Shown here piece after piece: positions 15,201 through 23,217 of a stretch of 64,000 nt of DNA. The stretch covers positions 1-64,000 of the forward strand of contig CALSMK010000006.1 of NCBI GenBank assembly GCA_943787435.1, given 5' to 3'. The notes below the pieces were generated by a model. That model saw only the letters and a list, made by a program, of their open reading frames with translations, did not search any database and was not told the DNA's origin. This DNA is from an uncultured Flavobacteriales bacterium. Lineage in GTDB: Bacteria; Bacteroidota; Bacteroidia; Flavobacteriales_D; Sanyastnellaceae. Each line of letters begins with the position of its first letter. Position 1 is the first letter of the stretch. The position numbers were made by a program, and so were the translations under genes.

Positions 15201-17696
15201 TGTGAGTTTGTGAGCTGCCGAGGCTGCACCGATCCCGACGCTGCGAATTATGATGACACTGCATTGATCGATGACAATTCATGCTTGTACGAGGGTTGCA
15301 CCAACCCAGACGCATCCAACTATGATGCTGGGGCGGACTTGAACGATGGTTCGTGTGAGTTCCCCGGGTGCACCAACCCACAAGCGTGCAACTTTGACTC
15401 TGGTGCCACCGTGGACGATGGCTCTTGTGATTTGACTTCCTGCTTTGGTTGTCTGAATTCACTCGCCTGCAACTATGACTCTTTGGCCACCATTCCCAGT
15501 GGAGATTGTGACCTGCTGAGCTGCCGTGGTTGCACAGACCCAGATGCGTTCAACTACGACTCCGATGCGACCATAGACAACAACAGCTGTTTGTTCTTGG
15601 GTTGCATTGATCCCGAAGCGGACAACTACGACCCCAATGCGGATTACAGCGATGGATCTTGCTTCTACTTGGGCTGTACAAACCAGTTTGCCTGCAACTT
15701 TGACATCGACGCTACAGTGGACGACGGTTTGTGTGACACTGCGTCGTGCTATGGATGCACCAATCCATTGGCCTGCAACTACGACAGCACGGCCACGACC
15801 TCCAATGGCTCCTGTGACTTGTTCAGCTGCCGCGGATGCACCAACCCAGATGCGGTCAACTATGACGCCACAGCGACCATCGACAATGGCAGCTGTGTTG
15901 TCGTGGGATGTCAAGATGAAAACGCCGACAACTACAACCCGGATGCCACGTACAACGACCCGTCGCTGTGCACTTATTCGGTCGTGGAAGGTTGCCTCAT
16001 TTTGCAAGCGTGCAACTACAACCCAGATGCCACTCAGTCCGATGGCAGTTGTGATTTCGATTGCTATGGCTGCACCGATCCATCGGCCAACAACTACAAT
16101 TCCACATCCACTTTGGATGATGGTTCATGCACCTATGGCATGCCTCCAGGAAACGTCATGTTCATGACCGGTTGTACGCTTCCCTTCGCCTGCAACTTCG
16201 GCGATGCAGAGAACCCATGTGAATTCGACAGTTGTGCAGGATGCCTCGAGGAAGGCGCGTGCAACTATGACCCAGAAGCCACGTTGGCCACCACATGCTT
16301 CGAGCCGCAGGATTTGTGCAATGGAGCGACCAATGTGGATTGCGACTGCAACTGCCTCAACGATGCCAACAGCAACGGAATTTGTGATGAGGAAGAGACA
16401 GGAGGTTGCACCAATCCGCTCAGCTGCAACTACAATGCACAGGCTGCGTTCGACGATGGGTCTTGCGACACCACCAGTTGTGCCGGTTGCACCGACGCCA
16501 CGGCTTGCAACTATGATGCAGAGGCCACGCTGAACGACAATTCATGTGACTACCAGACGTGCACAGGTTGCACCGATTCAACGGCTTGCAATTACGATGA
16601 GAGCGCCACAGTGGCAGATGGCAGTTGTGACTTTGCCCAAGACAATTTGGATTGCAACGGCACCTGCTTGAACGATGTGAATGAGAATGGCATTTGCGAC
16701 GAGGAAGAAACCGAAGGCTGCACCAACACATTTGCTTGCAACTTTGACCAAGACGCCACCATTGACGATGGCAGCTGTGAATCGGAAAGCTGTGCTGGTT
16801 GCACCGATAACGTGGCTTGCAATTACGACAGCGAGGCCATCATCAACGACCAAAGCTGTGAATACGAGAGTTGCTTGGGATGCACCCAGTCGGATGCGTG
16901 CAATTACAATTCAGGAGCGTCTCAAGACGATGGAAGCTGCATCTTCCCAGCCAGTGAATACTTGGACTGCAACGGCGATTGTTTGCAGGACGTGAACCAA
17001 AATGGGGTGTGTGATCCCCTCGAGGTTCCCGGCTGCACCAACAGCGACGCATGCAACTATGACTCAGAGGCCACCGATGACGATGGCAGCTGTGACTTTG
17101 TGAGTTGCCAAGGGTGTTTGGATGCCTCTGCTTGTAACTACGACGCTTTGGCCACCCAGTCTGATGGGTCTTGCGACTATGCCTCATGTGTGGGTTGCAC
17201 TGACTCGGGCGCTTGCAATTACGATCCGTCGGCCACCCAGTCCGGAGGGGGATGTACCTACCCTGTGGGTCTCCTTTACGACTGTAACGGCGAATGCGTC
17301 AATGACAGCGACGGCGACGGCCTTTGTGATGAACTCGAAGTGGAAGGATGCACCGATTCAGGGGCTTGCAACTACCAGTCGCTGGCCACCAACGACAATG
17401 GGTCATGTGAATTTTCCAGCTGCGCGGGTTGCACCATTCCTGCGGCATGCAACTATGATGCAAACGCCACCCAAGACGATGGGTCATGTGACCTTGCCAG
17501 CTGCTTGGGATGCACCTATGCCGATGCGCTCAACTACGATGCGTCGGCCACCATCGACGATGGTGGTTGCTTGTACGACTGCAACGGGGGAGGAGGCGAC
17601 AGCTGCCCAGCGGACTTGACCGGCGACGATGTGGTCGGTGTGGCTGACCTGCTGGAGTTCCTGATTTACTTCGACACGTCGTGCATCATTGATTGA
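9240..17696 (+). CDS. giant secreted modular protein P1 (2,818 aa) with Cys/Asp repeats, TIG domains and EF-hand-like tail
   Basis: Unnamed extracellular protein; function unknown, probably cell-surface or matrix. A signal peptide ends at AYGQ (residue 24). Then come a CSDPAACNYDP repeat, domain A copy 1 (9372-9938), thrombospondin-3-like DxDxDGICDD repeats to about 10520, four IPT/TIG-like Ig domains of 80 residues (10528-11485), domain A copies 2 (11704-12291) and 3 (13033-13610) separated by more DxDxDG repeats, and about 32 tandem CxxxxACNY...DDGSC repeats (14691-17580). The protein ends in a 27-residue tail (17604-17684) bounded by Cys, with an EF-hand/dockerin loop. No classical T9SS sorting domain is seen. 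Asp and Cys richness suggests a calcium- and disulfide-stabilised rod. The frame is intact over 8.5 kb. Start is ATG 9240, since the signal peptide begins there. Confidence 0.9.
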   Translation: MNQLKQWALFSLAFFQFGLMAYGQSCSDPAACNYDPSSGGPSDVCLDIETIVHTGGALDGLTTYKLYFQGSDSSDFVTAVYGNEDDPLSLTTTTEFYQHPLGGASAEAINPLLLGGFPELEFDSYVTIGLDRKAVPADGENSASLIASPNQNWISTFEPGSGAPGSDIIIDDAVGGLWFIYNGDVNGAAGTDQKVLLAQLTTDGVIAGTIHVQYFPQGGAAATVTFSLDALCEPDGNNDSCTYPEEFLDCSGNCLNDADTDLICDEVDDCVGTVDALGVCNGDCAADEDEDGICDDNDDCVGQLDACGVCNGPGPIYDCGCTAIPPTDCDCNGAQDDALGVCGGDCTADADGDGICDDVDDCVGEVDECGICNGPGATGNCGCDDIPDGDCDCDGNELDAVGECGGTCTADVDEDGICDDVDPCLGAPALVAVSPSNGLFCAGGDLIALSGSNLCDATLTVDGASVAVTSSTPSQVNFAMPPGAGSAAVVVTTPSGTSNSLTLSYAAPVLAAGSPAAGLSCVGGDLIALSGSNLCDATLTVNGASVSVTSSTPSQVNFAMPPGAGSAAVVVTTPSGTSNSLTLSYAAPVLAAGSPAAGLSCVGGDLIALSGSNLCDATLTVNGASVSVTSSTPSQVNFAMPPGAGSVDAVVITPSGTSNALTLSYAAPVLTAGSPAEGLACAGGELVALSGSNLCDATLTVDGASVPVTSSTPSQVNFAMPSGSGSVVAVVSTPSGTSNALTLEYGAGVCSDPTACNFDGAAACGGGECLYEDVIGECGGDCSADDNDNGICDDVEGSGCADEAACNYDPFAEPVDPEPITDYCLLTEAVAVHDSGDLAGMTTYQVSIQTMNEADFVTSVSGNIAAPTMVQTTTSFFQHILGGATPQNVNPLLLPNFAELAFDSWVTIGLDGPADAVAGENAASIVQSPNQSWSLGFDPGGGSPGGDIVIDDEVGGVWYILNGDANGFPDENGRVLLGQFTTSGTLSGNMQVQVFPNGDNENFLLLDLPLGMGVGCPSGGGDNCLYDDALGECGGECTADADEDGICDDVDPCVGTIDACGICNGPGAIYDCGCEGYADGACDCDGNQEDALGVCGGDCAADADNDGICDNVDDCVGQLDECGICNGPGATGDCGCDDIVEGTCDCDGNVLDAIGECGGDCTADVDGDGICDNVDDCVGDYDACGVCNGPGAIYDCECEDLPDGDCDCDGNQEDAIGVCGGDCAADVNDNGICDDIEEAGCDDPEACNYDENSLPYSPPAVDEGYCVELRTIQEHEEGELDGFTTYQVLLHTEHPTDFVTSVYGNSVEPLAIQTTTSFYQHFLGGQTPENVNPLLLPVYPNLAFDSWITIGLDGPANASFGENAASTVQSPDQAWVTLFEPGGGAAGGDIVMDDEVGGVWYILNGDVNGLPAPDGTVLLGQFTTDGDLSGNINIQVFPQGDNTDFLKLNLPIGGNCVADGTNPACTYPPGEDQDCDGTCINDADEDGICDEQEVAGCQDQNACNYNEDATDDDGSCLQLDVCGECGGDGIPVGDCDCDGNQLDALDVCGGDCTADEDSDGICDDVDPCVGELDACGVCNGPGEVYECGCADIPAGDCDCDGNQDDAVGVCGGDCTADLDEDGICDDVDPCVGALDACGICNGPGEVYDCGCSDIPAGDCDCDGNQDDAVGVCGGDCAADVDLDGICDDVDPCVGSLDACGVCNGPGAVYDCGCADIPAGDCDCDGSQEDAIGACGGDCQADVDADGICDDVDPCVGELDACGVCNGPGAIYDCGCADIPDGDCDCDGNQLDAVGVCGGDCLGDSDGDGVCDTDEVPGCTNPASCNYDPNATDENGSCEVEDALGVCGGDCPADLNGDGVCDTDNVFGCTEPSACNYNASADVNNGSCEFFSCLGCTDEDAVNYSPTATQNDGSCLFDGCTNSAADNYDPNADLDDGSCEIYGCTDATACNYDPLANANDGSCDFSCYGCINLSACNFDDNATVDDGSCEFVSCRGCTDPDAANYDDTALIDDNSCLYEGCTNPDASNYDAGADLNDGSCEFPGCTNPQACNFDSGATVDDGSCDLTSCFGCLNSLACNYDSLATIPSGDCDLLSCRGCTDPDAFNYDSDATIDNNSCLFLGCIDPEADNYDPNADYSDGSCFYLGCTNQFACNFDIDATVDDGLCDTASCYGCTNPLACNYDSTATTSNGSCDLFSCRGCTNPDAVNYDATATIDNGSCVVVGCQDENADNYNPDATYNDPSLCTYSVVEGCLILQACNYNPDATQSDGSCDFDCYGCTDPSANNYNSTSTLDDGSCTYGMPPGNVMFMTGCTLPFACNFGDAENPCEFDSCAGCLEEGACNYDPEATLATTCFEPQDLCNGATNVDCDCNCLNDANSNGICDEEETGGCTNPLSCNYNAQAAFDDGSCDTTSCAGCTDATACNYDAEATLNDNSCDYQTCTGCTDSTACNYDESATVADGSCDFAQDNLDCNGTCLNDVNENGICDEEETEGCTNTFACNFDQDATIDDGSCESESCAGCTDNVACNYDSEAIINDQSCEYESCLGCTQSDACNYNSGASQDDGSCIFPASEYLDCNGDCLQDVNQNGVCDPLEVPGCTNSDACNYDSEATDDDGSCDFVSCQGCLDASACNYDALATQSDGSCDYASCVGCTDSGACNYDPSATQSGGGCTYPVGLLYDCNGECVNDSDGDGLCDELEVEGCTDSGACNYQSLATNDNGSCEFSSCAGCTIPAACNYDANATQDDGSCDLASCLGCTYADALNYDASATIDDGGCLYDCNGGGGDSCPADLTGDDVVGVADLLEFLIYFDTSCIID
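10662..11170 (+). repeat. 269-bp perfect direct repeat, offset 240 bp, in the TIG array of P1
   Basis: Bases 10662-10930 and 10902-11170 are identical, so the two copies overlap with a 240-base period that equals one TIG domain. The flanking first and fourth TIG copies are clearly diverged. This points to a recent unit duplication or gene conversion between the middle domains. A collapsed or expanded assembly is possible. Confidence 0.85.
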
Positions 17697-17722
17697 TCCA
17701 GGCACCAACCTCTGCCTCAAAC

Positions 17723-17752
17723 AAAAAAGGCCGTCCCTTGGGGCGGCCTTTT
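17723..17752. terminator. bidirectional intrinsic terminator between P1 and the lectin gene
   Basis: AAAAAGGCCG...CGGCCTTTT forms a strong GC-rich stem with A runs on one side and T runs on the other. It lies between two convergent genes (P1 stop 17696, lectin stop 17772), so it can terminate transcription in both directions. Confidence 0.8.
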
Positions 17753-17771
17753 CTGTGGGGGCAAGTCTCGC

Positions 17772-19832
17772 TTATTCCCGAATCAATTGCAATGAACCGG
17801 TGGCCGAGCCAGACTGGCTGTCTCCACAAGTGGACGTGTAGTCCACCACGTACCAATAGGTTCCCGAGGTCAAAGGCGATCCTCCAGCACCATTGCCATA
17901 CCAACGGATGGGCGTGCCCGAAGCGAATCCGTTTCCTGCATTGGTGAAGACCACCGTGCCCCAACGGTTGTAAACACGCATTGCATAGTTGGTGAGCACC
18001 GACAGGGCTTCTACGTCGGGCACATCGGCGAGGAACGGATACCAGCTGTCATTCTTGCCATCGTTGTTGGCGGTCAAAATGTTGGGGAAGGTGATGGAGC
18101 TGATGTCCACGCCAAAGTCTTCCCCGGTTTCGGCCACCACAAGCAGGCTGTCGGCACAACCCGTTTCGGCCCACTCAACCAACATTTGATACGTTCCCGC
18201 TGCCTGAATGATGGGCCCGAAAGACCCACTTGAAGGGGACACCCCTTGGGTTGTGCCATTGTCGGCATTGATCCAAGACACCGAGGGCGTGAGGCCGGGC
18301 GGGCCAAATGGCGCGTATTCCACCACGCCCGCGCCCAACACGGGCTGACCTGGATTCAGGCAGGTCAAAGGATCCACCGAGCCTGGCAGCAGCTCCGGTT
18401 CGGCGCTGGCGTCCAACACATCTACGTTGTAGACCGAAGTGCAGCCATTCACGGGGTTGGTGACCGTGGCCACATAGGTCCCTTCCTCCAAGGCCTCCAC
18501 GCTTGGGCCTTGCCCGAGGATTTCTCCATTGGGTGTGGACCACACGACCTCGGCTCCTGGAGACGATAGGTCGATGGCTTCCAAGACCACCGTGGGGTCA
18601 TTGCACGTCAAGTAGGCCTGGTCGGGGAAAGTTCCAGTGTAGGAGGCGGTGTCGATGGCCACTTGAAAAGGAGCGGAAGCTTCACAAAGCCCGTCCTGAA
18701 AAGAGAGCAGCAATTCGTAACTGCCAGGAACTTCCACCGTGGCGTTGCCTCCCAAGGACTGGATGGCTCCGGTTTCTGCAATCCAAGTTTGGGTCAAAGG
18801 GCCAGGAAAATTGGACTGGGCCTGCAAGGTGAGCAGGTCATTGTCACAAGTGAGGTCTTCCAGACCCAAGACATCGGCGGTCATTTCTTCAACGTTGAGC
18901 TGAATGGTGTCCACCACATCCACGCCGCAGTTGTCTTCATAGGAGATCACATACACCAAGGGTTCGGTGAGGCCACCGGGTGGAGACACAACAGGAGACG
19001 CAATGGAAGGGTCGTTCAAGTAGTCTGAGGGCATCCATGTGGCCGCCCCGCTTGGACTGGGGACGTTCAACTGAAGGTTGGCCCCTGGACAGACGTAGCT
19101 CTCTGCTGCGCTGCCCAAGATGTTCTCCTCCAAGCACACCGTGTGAACATTGTTGGCGCCGCCAGTGCCCGAGGTGAATCCAAAATAGACTTGGTTTTGG
19201 CCTTGAAAAATGTCATCGATCAAGTTGACGAAGCCCTCCAGTCTGAGTTCACAATCAAAGTAGACCTGCACCAATTGCGTTTCTGGGTCCCAGGTCACCC
19301 GTCCTTGGTGGTCTTCTCCGTCTTCGATGTTGGGGTCAAAGGCGTCGGCTTGCACGGGACCGGCAATGGCCGAGGGCAGCAGGTGATTCACGCTACCGTT
19401 GGACACCATGGCAATGTGGTCGCCAATGGGGTCACCGAAGTCGGCGTTCTGCCAAGTGTCGAATTCCACGGCAAAGGCCGGCTGGAAATCTTCTCCGAGA
19501 AAACCGATGCCGCCGCCACTTTCTCCAATCACATCCACGCCCACAGTCTGCAGAACGAAGCAGATTCCGTCGGCGCCATTGCCGTCGTTGTTGCCCAAGT
19601 TTAGAATGAACTGAAGGTCCAAGGGCAGGCTCAAATCCACTTGGTCGGCATACCACACACTGCCCGTTTGTGTGTTGATGGCGGGCGTGATCTGGTAGCA
19701 ATCGTCTCCGGTGGCTTGGGCAGCACCGTTGAGGTAATAGACGGGGTCACCCTGTGACAGCGCATTAACATGCGACAGTCCGAAGAAGGCGAGCAAAACA
19801 AAAAGATTGATGGAGGAGTGACTCATGGCCAT
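17772..19832 (-). CDS. secreted L-type lectin with Ig-like regions and gliding/T9SS type B C-terminal domain
   Basis: Probable surface carbohydrate-binding protein exported by T9SS. After a signal peptide (MAMSHSSINLFVLLAF...) comes an L-type lectin fold of about 220 residues, with NLGNNDGNGADGICFVLQ, the acidic EFDTWQN strand and YFGFTSGTGG. Several Ig/PKD-like segments rich in Pro, Gly and Thr follow. The last ~90 residues match the CHU_C/gliding-motility C-terminal domain: FPNILTANNDGKNDSW, YNRWGTVVF, and a GTYWYVV strand before the end. Start 19832 is chosen for the signal peptide; ATGs at 19871 and 19865 are alternatives. The gene follows the TonB-dependent receptor on the same strand, so a shared function in glycan capture is possible but unproven. 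Confidence 0.88.
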   Translation of the reverse strand: MAMSHSSINLFVLLAFFGLSHVNALSQGDPVYYLNGAAQATGDDCYQITPAINTQTGSVWYADQVDLSLPLDLQFILNLGNNDGNGADGICFVLQTVGVDVIGESGGGIGFLGEDFQPAFAVEFDTWQNADFGDPIGDHIAMVSNGSVNHLLPSAIAGPVQADAFDPNIEDGEDHQGRVTWDPETQLVQVYFDCELRLEGFVNLIDDIFQGQNQVYFGFTSGTGGANNVHTVCLEENILGSAAESYVCPGANLQLNVPSPSGAATWMPSDYLNDPSIASPVVSPPGGLTEPLVYVISYEDNCGVDVVDTIQLNVEEMTADVLGLEDLTCDNDLLTLQAQSNFPGPLTQTWIAETGAIQSLGGNATVEVPGSYELLLSFQDGLCEASAPFQVAIDTASYTGTFPDQAYLTCNDPTVVLEAIDLSSPGAEVVWSTPNGEILGQGPSVEALEEGTYVATVTNPVNGCTSVYNVDVLDASAEPELLPGSVDPLTCLNPGQPVLGAGVVEYAPFGPPGLTPSVSWINADNGTTQGVSPSSGSFGPIIQAAGTYQMLVEWAETGCADSLLVVAETGEDFGVDISSITFPNILTANNDGKNDSWYPFLADVPDVEALSVLTNYAMRVYNRWGTVVFTNAGNGFASGTPIRWYGNGAGGSPLTSGTYWYVVDYTSTCGDSQSGSATGSLQLIRE

Positions 19833-19906
19833 GCATAAAGCTATCCTCACCACCCTTGGCTTCATGCCCATTCTAAAACCGGTCCCAACCGACCACCGTG
19901 GAAATC

Positions 19907-22552
19907 TCAGAAGCGGACCGCGAACTTGAGGTTGATGCGGCGCGCGGTGAGGTAGTTCGGGATGGCGTAGCGCCGTCCGGACACGTCTTGAATCCACGTG
20001 TGGTTGACGGTGTTTCGGATGGCCAGCAGGTTGAAGATCTCCAAGGCCACAAATCCTTCGAGGGGCTTGACGCGGTCGCTGCCGTCTTTTTTCAGGCGGC
20101 CACGATTGCCGAGGAACAGGTCGCGGGAGAAGCCAATGTCCACGCGTCGATAGGCGGGCAAGCGGAGGGTGTCTTTGTAACGCTCGAAGTCCGGAGGGCC
20201 GAAGGGAAGACCCGTGCCATAAAACAGGCTCAAGAGGACCTTGAACTGCGGGGCGCCCGGCATCTCATCTTGGAAAAGCATGGACATGGAGAACCGCTGG
20301 TCGGTGGTCCTGGGAATGAAGCCAGGCTCGACGAGGGTGCTGTCTGTGGCCACCGGGTCAAAGGAGTACCCTGGGACAATCAACTCGCCAGCCTCGTTGT
20401 AGAAGTCGTAGTAGCCATCGTCGGTCAGGTCCTCTTGGGCCTTGAGCAAGCTCATCCTCATCCAACTTTGCACGCCGTCGATGAACTCGCCGTTGAGCAT
20501 CACATCGATGCCCGTGGCTCGGCCCACAGCGTTGTTGTCGGCATAGTAGCGCAGGCGAACGTTCTCCACTTCATAGGGGATGAGGGATGCCATGTCCTTG
20601 TGGTAGAGCTCGGTGTTGAGCAAGAAAGGCCTTCCGTGCCAATCAAAGCGGTAGTTGGCGCCGGCAATGATGTGCAATGCGCGTTGGGCGCGGATGTCGG
20701 GGTTGACTTGCCCGGTGAGGTCCCGCATTTCTCGATAGAAGGCAGGCTGGTAATACCATCCGCCGGCCAGGTTGAAGGCCACATCGCGCATGACCTTGTT
20801 GCCCAAAGAGTCTGCGCCCATGGACCACTTTGGCTTCCAAGCGGCATGCACCCTAGGGCCGCCCACGGTTTGGCCATTGAAGGTCCAGTGGTGGGCACGC
20901 AGACCTGCGTGCAATTCCCACTCGCTGCCATCGCTCCAGTTGCCCTTCCAAGTGTCTTGGGCATAGGCCATCAATCGGCTGGATGCGGTGCGGTTTTCGG
21001 TGCGCACCACGTCTTGGAGCAGAATCTCTTGAAACGGGCGGTCCGAAGAGGAGGTGTAGCCGATGTTGTCTTCGGGGTGCGGGATGATGTAGCCTGCGCT
21101 GTCCACCAATTCCCATTCGTTCAAGGTGTCGTCAATGATCTCGTGCCGGGCTTGGACTCCCCATTCCGTGAGGTGGGCTTCCTTGTCCCAAGTGAACGAG
21201 CCGCGGGCACTTCCCGAAAGGACCGTGGCCTGCAATTCGTTGCGCGCATGGTTGAGGAAGTAACCCACGCCTTGCAATCCCAAGGCCTCGCCAAAGGCGT
21301 CCGAGCCTGGGTCGCGTTCCAATTGGCTCAAGAAGTAGCCGCCGAGGATGTCGAAGGTCTCCTCTTCATCGGTGCGAAAAGCAGAGGCGATGAACCTCAC
21401 GCGTGAAGTGGGGGTGACCCGCTCTGCAGCCAAGGCTCCAAAGCCGGTTTGGTATTGCGTGACCTCTTGACCGTCGAAGTACACCGTAAGGCGAAGGGCC
21501 TCGTTGATGGTGCCCACGTTGGTCTCCCGGGTTTGCGGAATGAACCGGTATTGGTTGCGAGCCACAGTTCCCAAGGCTTGGATTTCCCATGGGCCGTAGC
21601 CGTCGGGATCGAAAGTCACGTAACTCTGGAAGTCCGTGTAGACCGGGCGGTATTCGCCGCTTTCATCAAGGCTACCCAACACGTAGCCGTTGTTGCGGTA
21701 GCGAAGGCCCATGTTATAGGTCCAGCGCTCATCCTTGGATACGTCTTCGAATTGGAACTGCCCCCCGAGCAAACTGGCCGTGGCGCGGCCAGCAAATCCC
21801 TGTGGCCGACGGTATTGGATGTCGAGCACCGAGCTCATCTTGTCTCCGTATTTGGCCTCAAACCCACCGGCCGAAAAGCGGATGGATTGGATCATGTCGG
21901 GGTTGGGGAAGGAGAGGCCCTCTTGCTGACCGGCCCTCACCAGGAATGGACGGTACACCTCGATGCCATTCACATAAACCAAGTTTTCGTCGAAGCTTCC
22001 GCCACGCACATTGTAGGCGCTGGAGAGTTCACTGGTGAAGTTGACAGGGGCTTGAATCAAAAGGTCTTCTACCGTTCCGCGCACACTGGGCACCCTTGAG
22101 GCCACACGGGGATCGATTCTTTGAATGGGGCTGGTTCGCGTTCCGTCAGCTTCCACCTCGGCTTGATTCAGGGCCACGCCGGCCTTCAAGCGCACGTTCA
22201 AGCGTGTGCCTTCTTCGGTGGGGACGACTTTTTTGGTGACGGCATCAAACCCAATGAAGGAGAAGCGAATGGAAATTTCCTGGGCCCCCCTCAATGGCAA
22301 GTCATACCGGCCTTCGGCATCGGTCACAGCCGCTGATCGGCTGCCTTGCGGAATCACAGTGGCTCCGGGGAGTGGTTGTCCCGAAACATCGGTGACACGG
22401 CCAAAAACCCGGTGCGTTTGAGCAGCAGCGGATGCAGATAGTCCAAAAAGAAGGACAAGAATACCAAGGTTGCGCACGAGCAGTTGAACGGAAAAGAAGC
22501 GAAAGTGTTGCACGCGGTCAACGCTTGCGGTAGTCTCCATTGCGGAGGGCAT
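19907..22552 (-). CDS. TonB-dependent receptor with N-terminal carboxypeptidase-like domain
   Basis: Outer-membrane beta-barrel for energised uptake; the substrate is unknown. A signal peptide ends near ASAAAQ. The CarboxypepD_reg-like domain follows (FGRVTDVSGQPLPGATV ... TDAEGRYDL), then the plug domain with YNVRGGSFDENLVYVNG, and a barrel of about 600 residues that ends in aromatic FAVRF. At 881 residues it is somewhat shorter than SusC-type receptors, and no SusD partner is adjacent. The start overlaps the end of the upstream regulatory-domain gene by about 35 bases; the ATG at 22540 is an alternative. The overlap suggests an operon 23177 to 17772. Confidence 0.92.
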   Translation of the reverse strand: MPSAMETTASVDRVQHFRFFSVQLLVRNLGILVLLFGLSASAAAQTHRVFGRVTDVSGQPLPGATVIPQGSRSAAVTDAEGRYDLPLRGAQEISIRFSFIGFDAVTKKVVPTEEGTRLNVRLKAGVALNQAEVEADGTRTSPIQRIDPRVASRVPSVRGTVEDLLIQAPVNFTSELSSAYNVRGGSFDENLVYVNGIEVYRPFLVRAGQQEGLSFPNPDMIQSIRFSAGGFEAKYGDKMSSVLDIQYRRPQGFAGRATASLLGGQFQFEDVSKDERWTYNMGLRYRNNGYVLGSLDESGEYRPVYTDFQSYVTFDPDGYGPWEIQALGTVARNQYRFIPQTRETNVGTINEALRLTVYFDGQEVTQYQTGFGALAAERVTPTSRVRFIASAFRTDEEETFDILGGYFLSQLERDPGSDAFGEALGLQGVGYFLNHARNELQATVLSGSARGSFTWDKEAHLTEWGVQARHEIIDDTLNEWELVDSAGYIIPHPEDNIGYTSSSDRPFQEILLQDVVRTENRTASSRLMAYAQDTWKGNWSDGSEWELHAGLRAHHWTFNGQTVGGPRVHAAWKPKWSMGADSLGNKVMRDVAFNLAGGWYYQPAFYREMRDLTGQVNPDIRAQRALHIIAGANYRFDWHGRPFLLNTELYHKDMASLIPYEVENVRLRYYADNNAVGRATGIDVMLNGEFIDGVQSWMRMSLLKAQEDLTDDGYYDFYNEAGELIVPGYSFDPVATDSTLVEPGFIPRTTDQRFSMSMLFQDEMPGAPQFKVLLSLFYGTGLPFGPPDFERYKDTLRLPAYRRVDIGFSRDLFLGNRGRLKKDGSDRVKPLEGFVALEIFNLLAIRNTVNHTWIQDVSGRRYAIPNYLTARRINLKFAVRF

Positions 22553-23177
22553 TGATGAATTGTCCCCAAGCCAGCGGGTTCAAGAGGCTGACAGGAACCA
22601 CACCACCTTGATACCCTGCCATTTCGGCTTGACGGGCTTGGAGCACCCTAAAGTTCTCTTGCGGGCTGGATCCCATGTCGGCCATCCGGTCGTACAAGGC
22701 CATGGGGTCAAATTCCAAGTTGCGCCGCGCACGTTCGCGGGCATCGGCTTCCAACCTCAGCGCCAAAAACTCTTCTTTGAAACGTTCTCGGCTGGGCCAA
22801 GGGTAGATCCTGGCTTCGTCCATGATCACCGTGTCCCGGCCCAAGGGCAGAACCACACTCATGCGGTCAGGCATTTCTTGGCCGGTCAAATCGGGTACCA
22901 CCAACTGCCCTTGTATCAAACCGATGGCACTGAAGCGAATGGTGTCACCTACCCGAGCAGGGATGGCAAAGAATCCATATTCATCGGTGATCGTGCCACG
23001 CTGGTCACGCGCCCGATAGACGGTTGCAAAGGGGATGGGACCCAAGGAATCGCCCTCGACCACGACACCGGTCAATTGAACGACCATGGGGCTGGCCGTG
23101 GAATCAGCCTGGGCAAAAAGCCCGGACGAAGAACAGGCCAGAATCGCGACGGCCAGAATGCGGAACAGGTTCGGCAT
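22518..23177 (-). CDS. small secreted carboxypeptidase-regulatory-like domain protein
   Basis: 220-residue exported protein of unknown function. A signal peptide (MPNLFRILAVAILAC...GLFAQ) precedes one beta-sandwich segment resembling the CarboxypepD_reg-like fold (LTGVVVEGDSLGPIPFATV ... TDEYGFFAIPARVGD). A charged helical C-terminus follows (SRERFKEEFLALRLEADAR). Such proteins often neighbour TonB-dependent receptors in Flavobacteriales; here the gene overlaps the receptor start. ATG 23177 is chosen for the signal peptide. Confidence 0.75.
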   Translation of the reverse strand: MPNLFRILAVAILACSSSGLFAQADSTASPMVVQLTGVVVEGDSLGPIPFATVYRARDQRGTITDEYGFFAIPARVGDTIRFSAIGLIQGQLVVPDLTGQEMPDRMSVVLPLGRDTVIMDEARIYPWPSRERFKEEFLALRLEADARERARRNLEFDPMALYDRMADMGSSPQENFRVLQARQAEMAGYQGGVVPVSLLNPLAWGQFINALRNGDYRKR

Positions 23178-23217
23178 GTGCCAAAGGTAACCGGAGAGCC
23201 GAGCCCTCCGTGGGAAT

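Noticed and set aside
9240-17696. Horizontally acquired island for P1
   Set aside because: The composition shift is explained by repeat-driven codon use; there are no tRNA, integrase or insertion-sequence borders, and P3 with the same domains lies 30 kb away.
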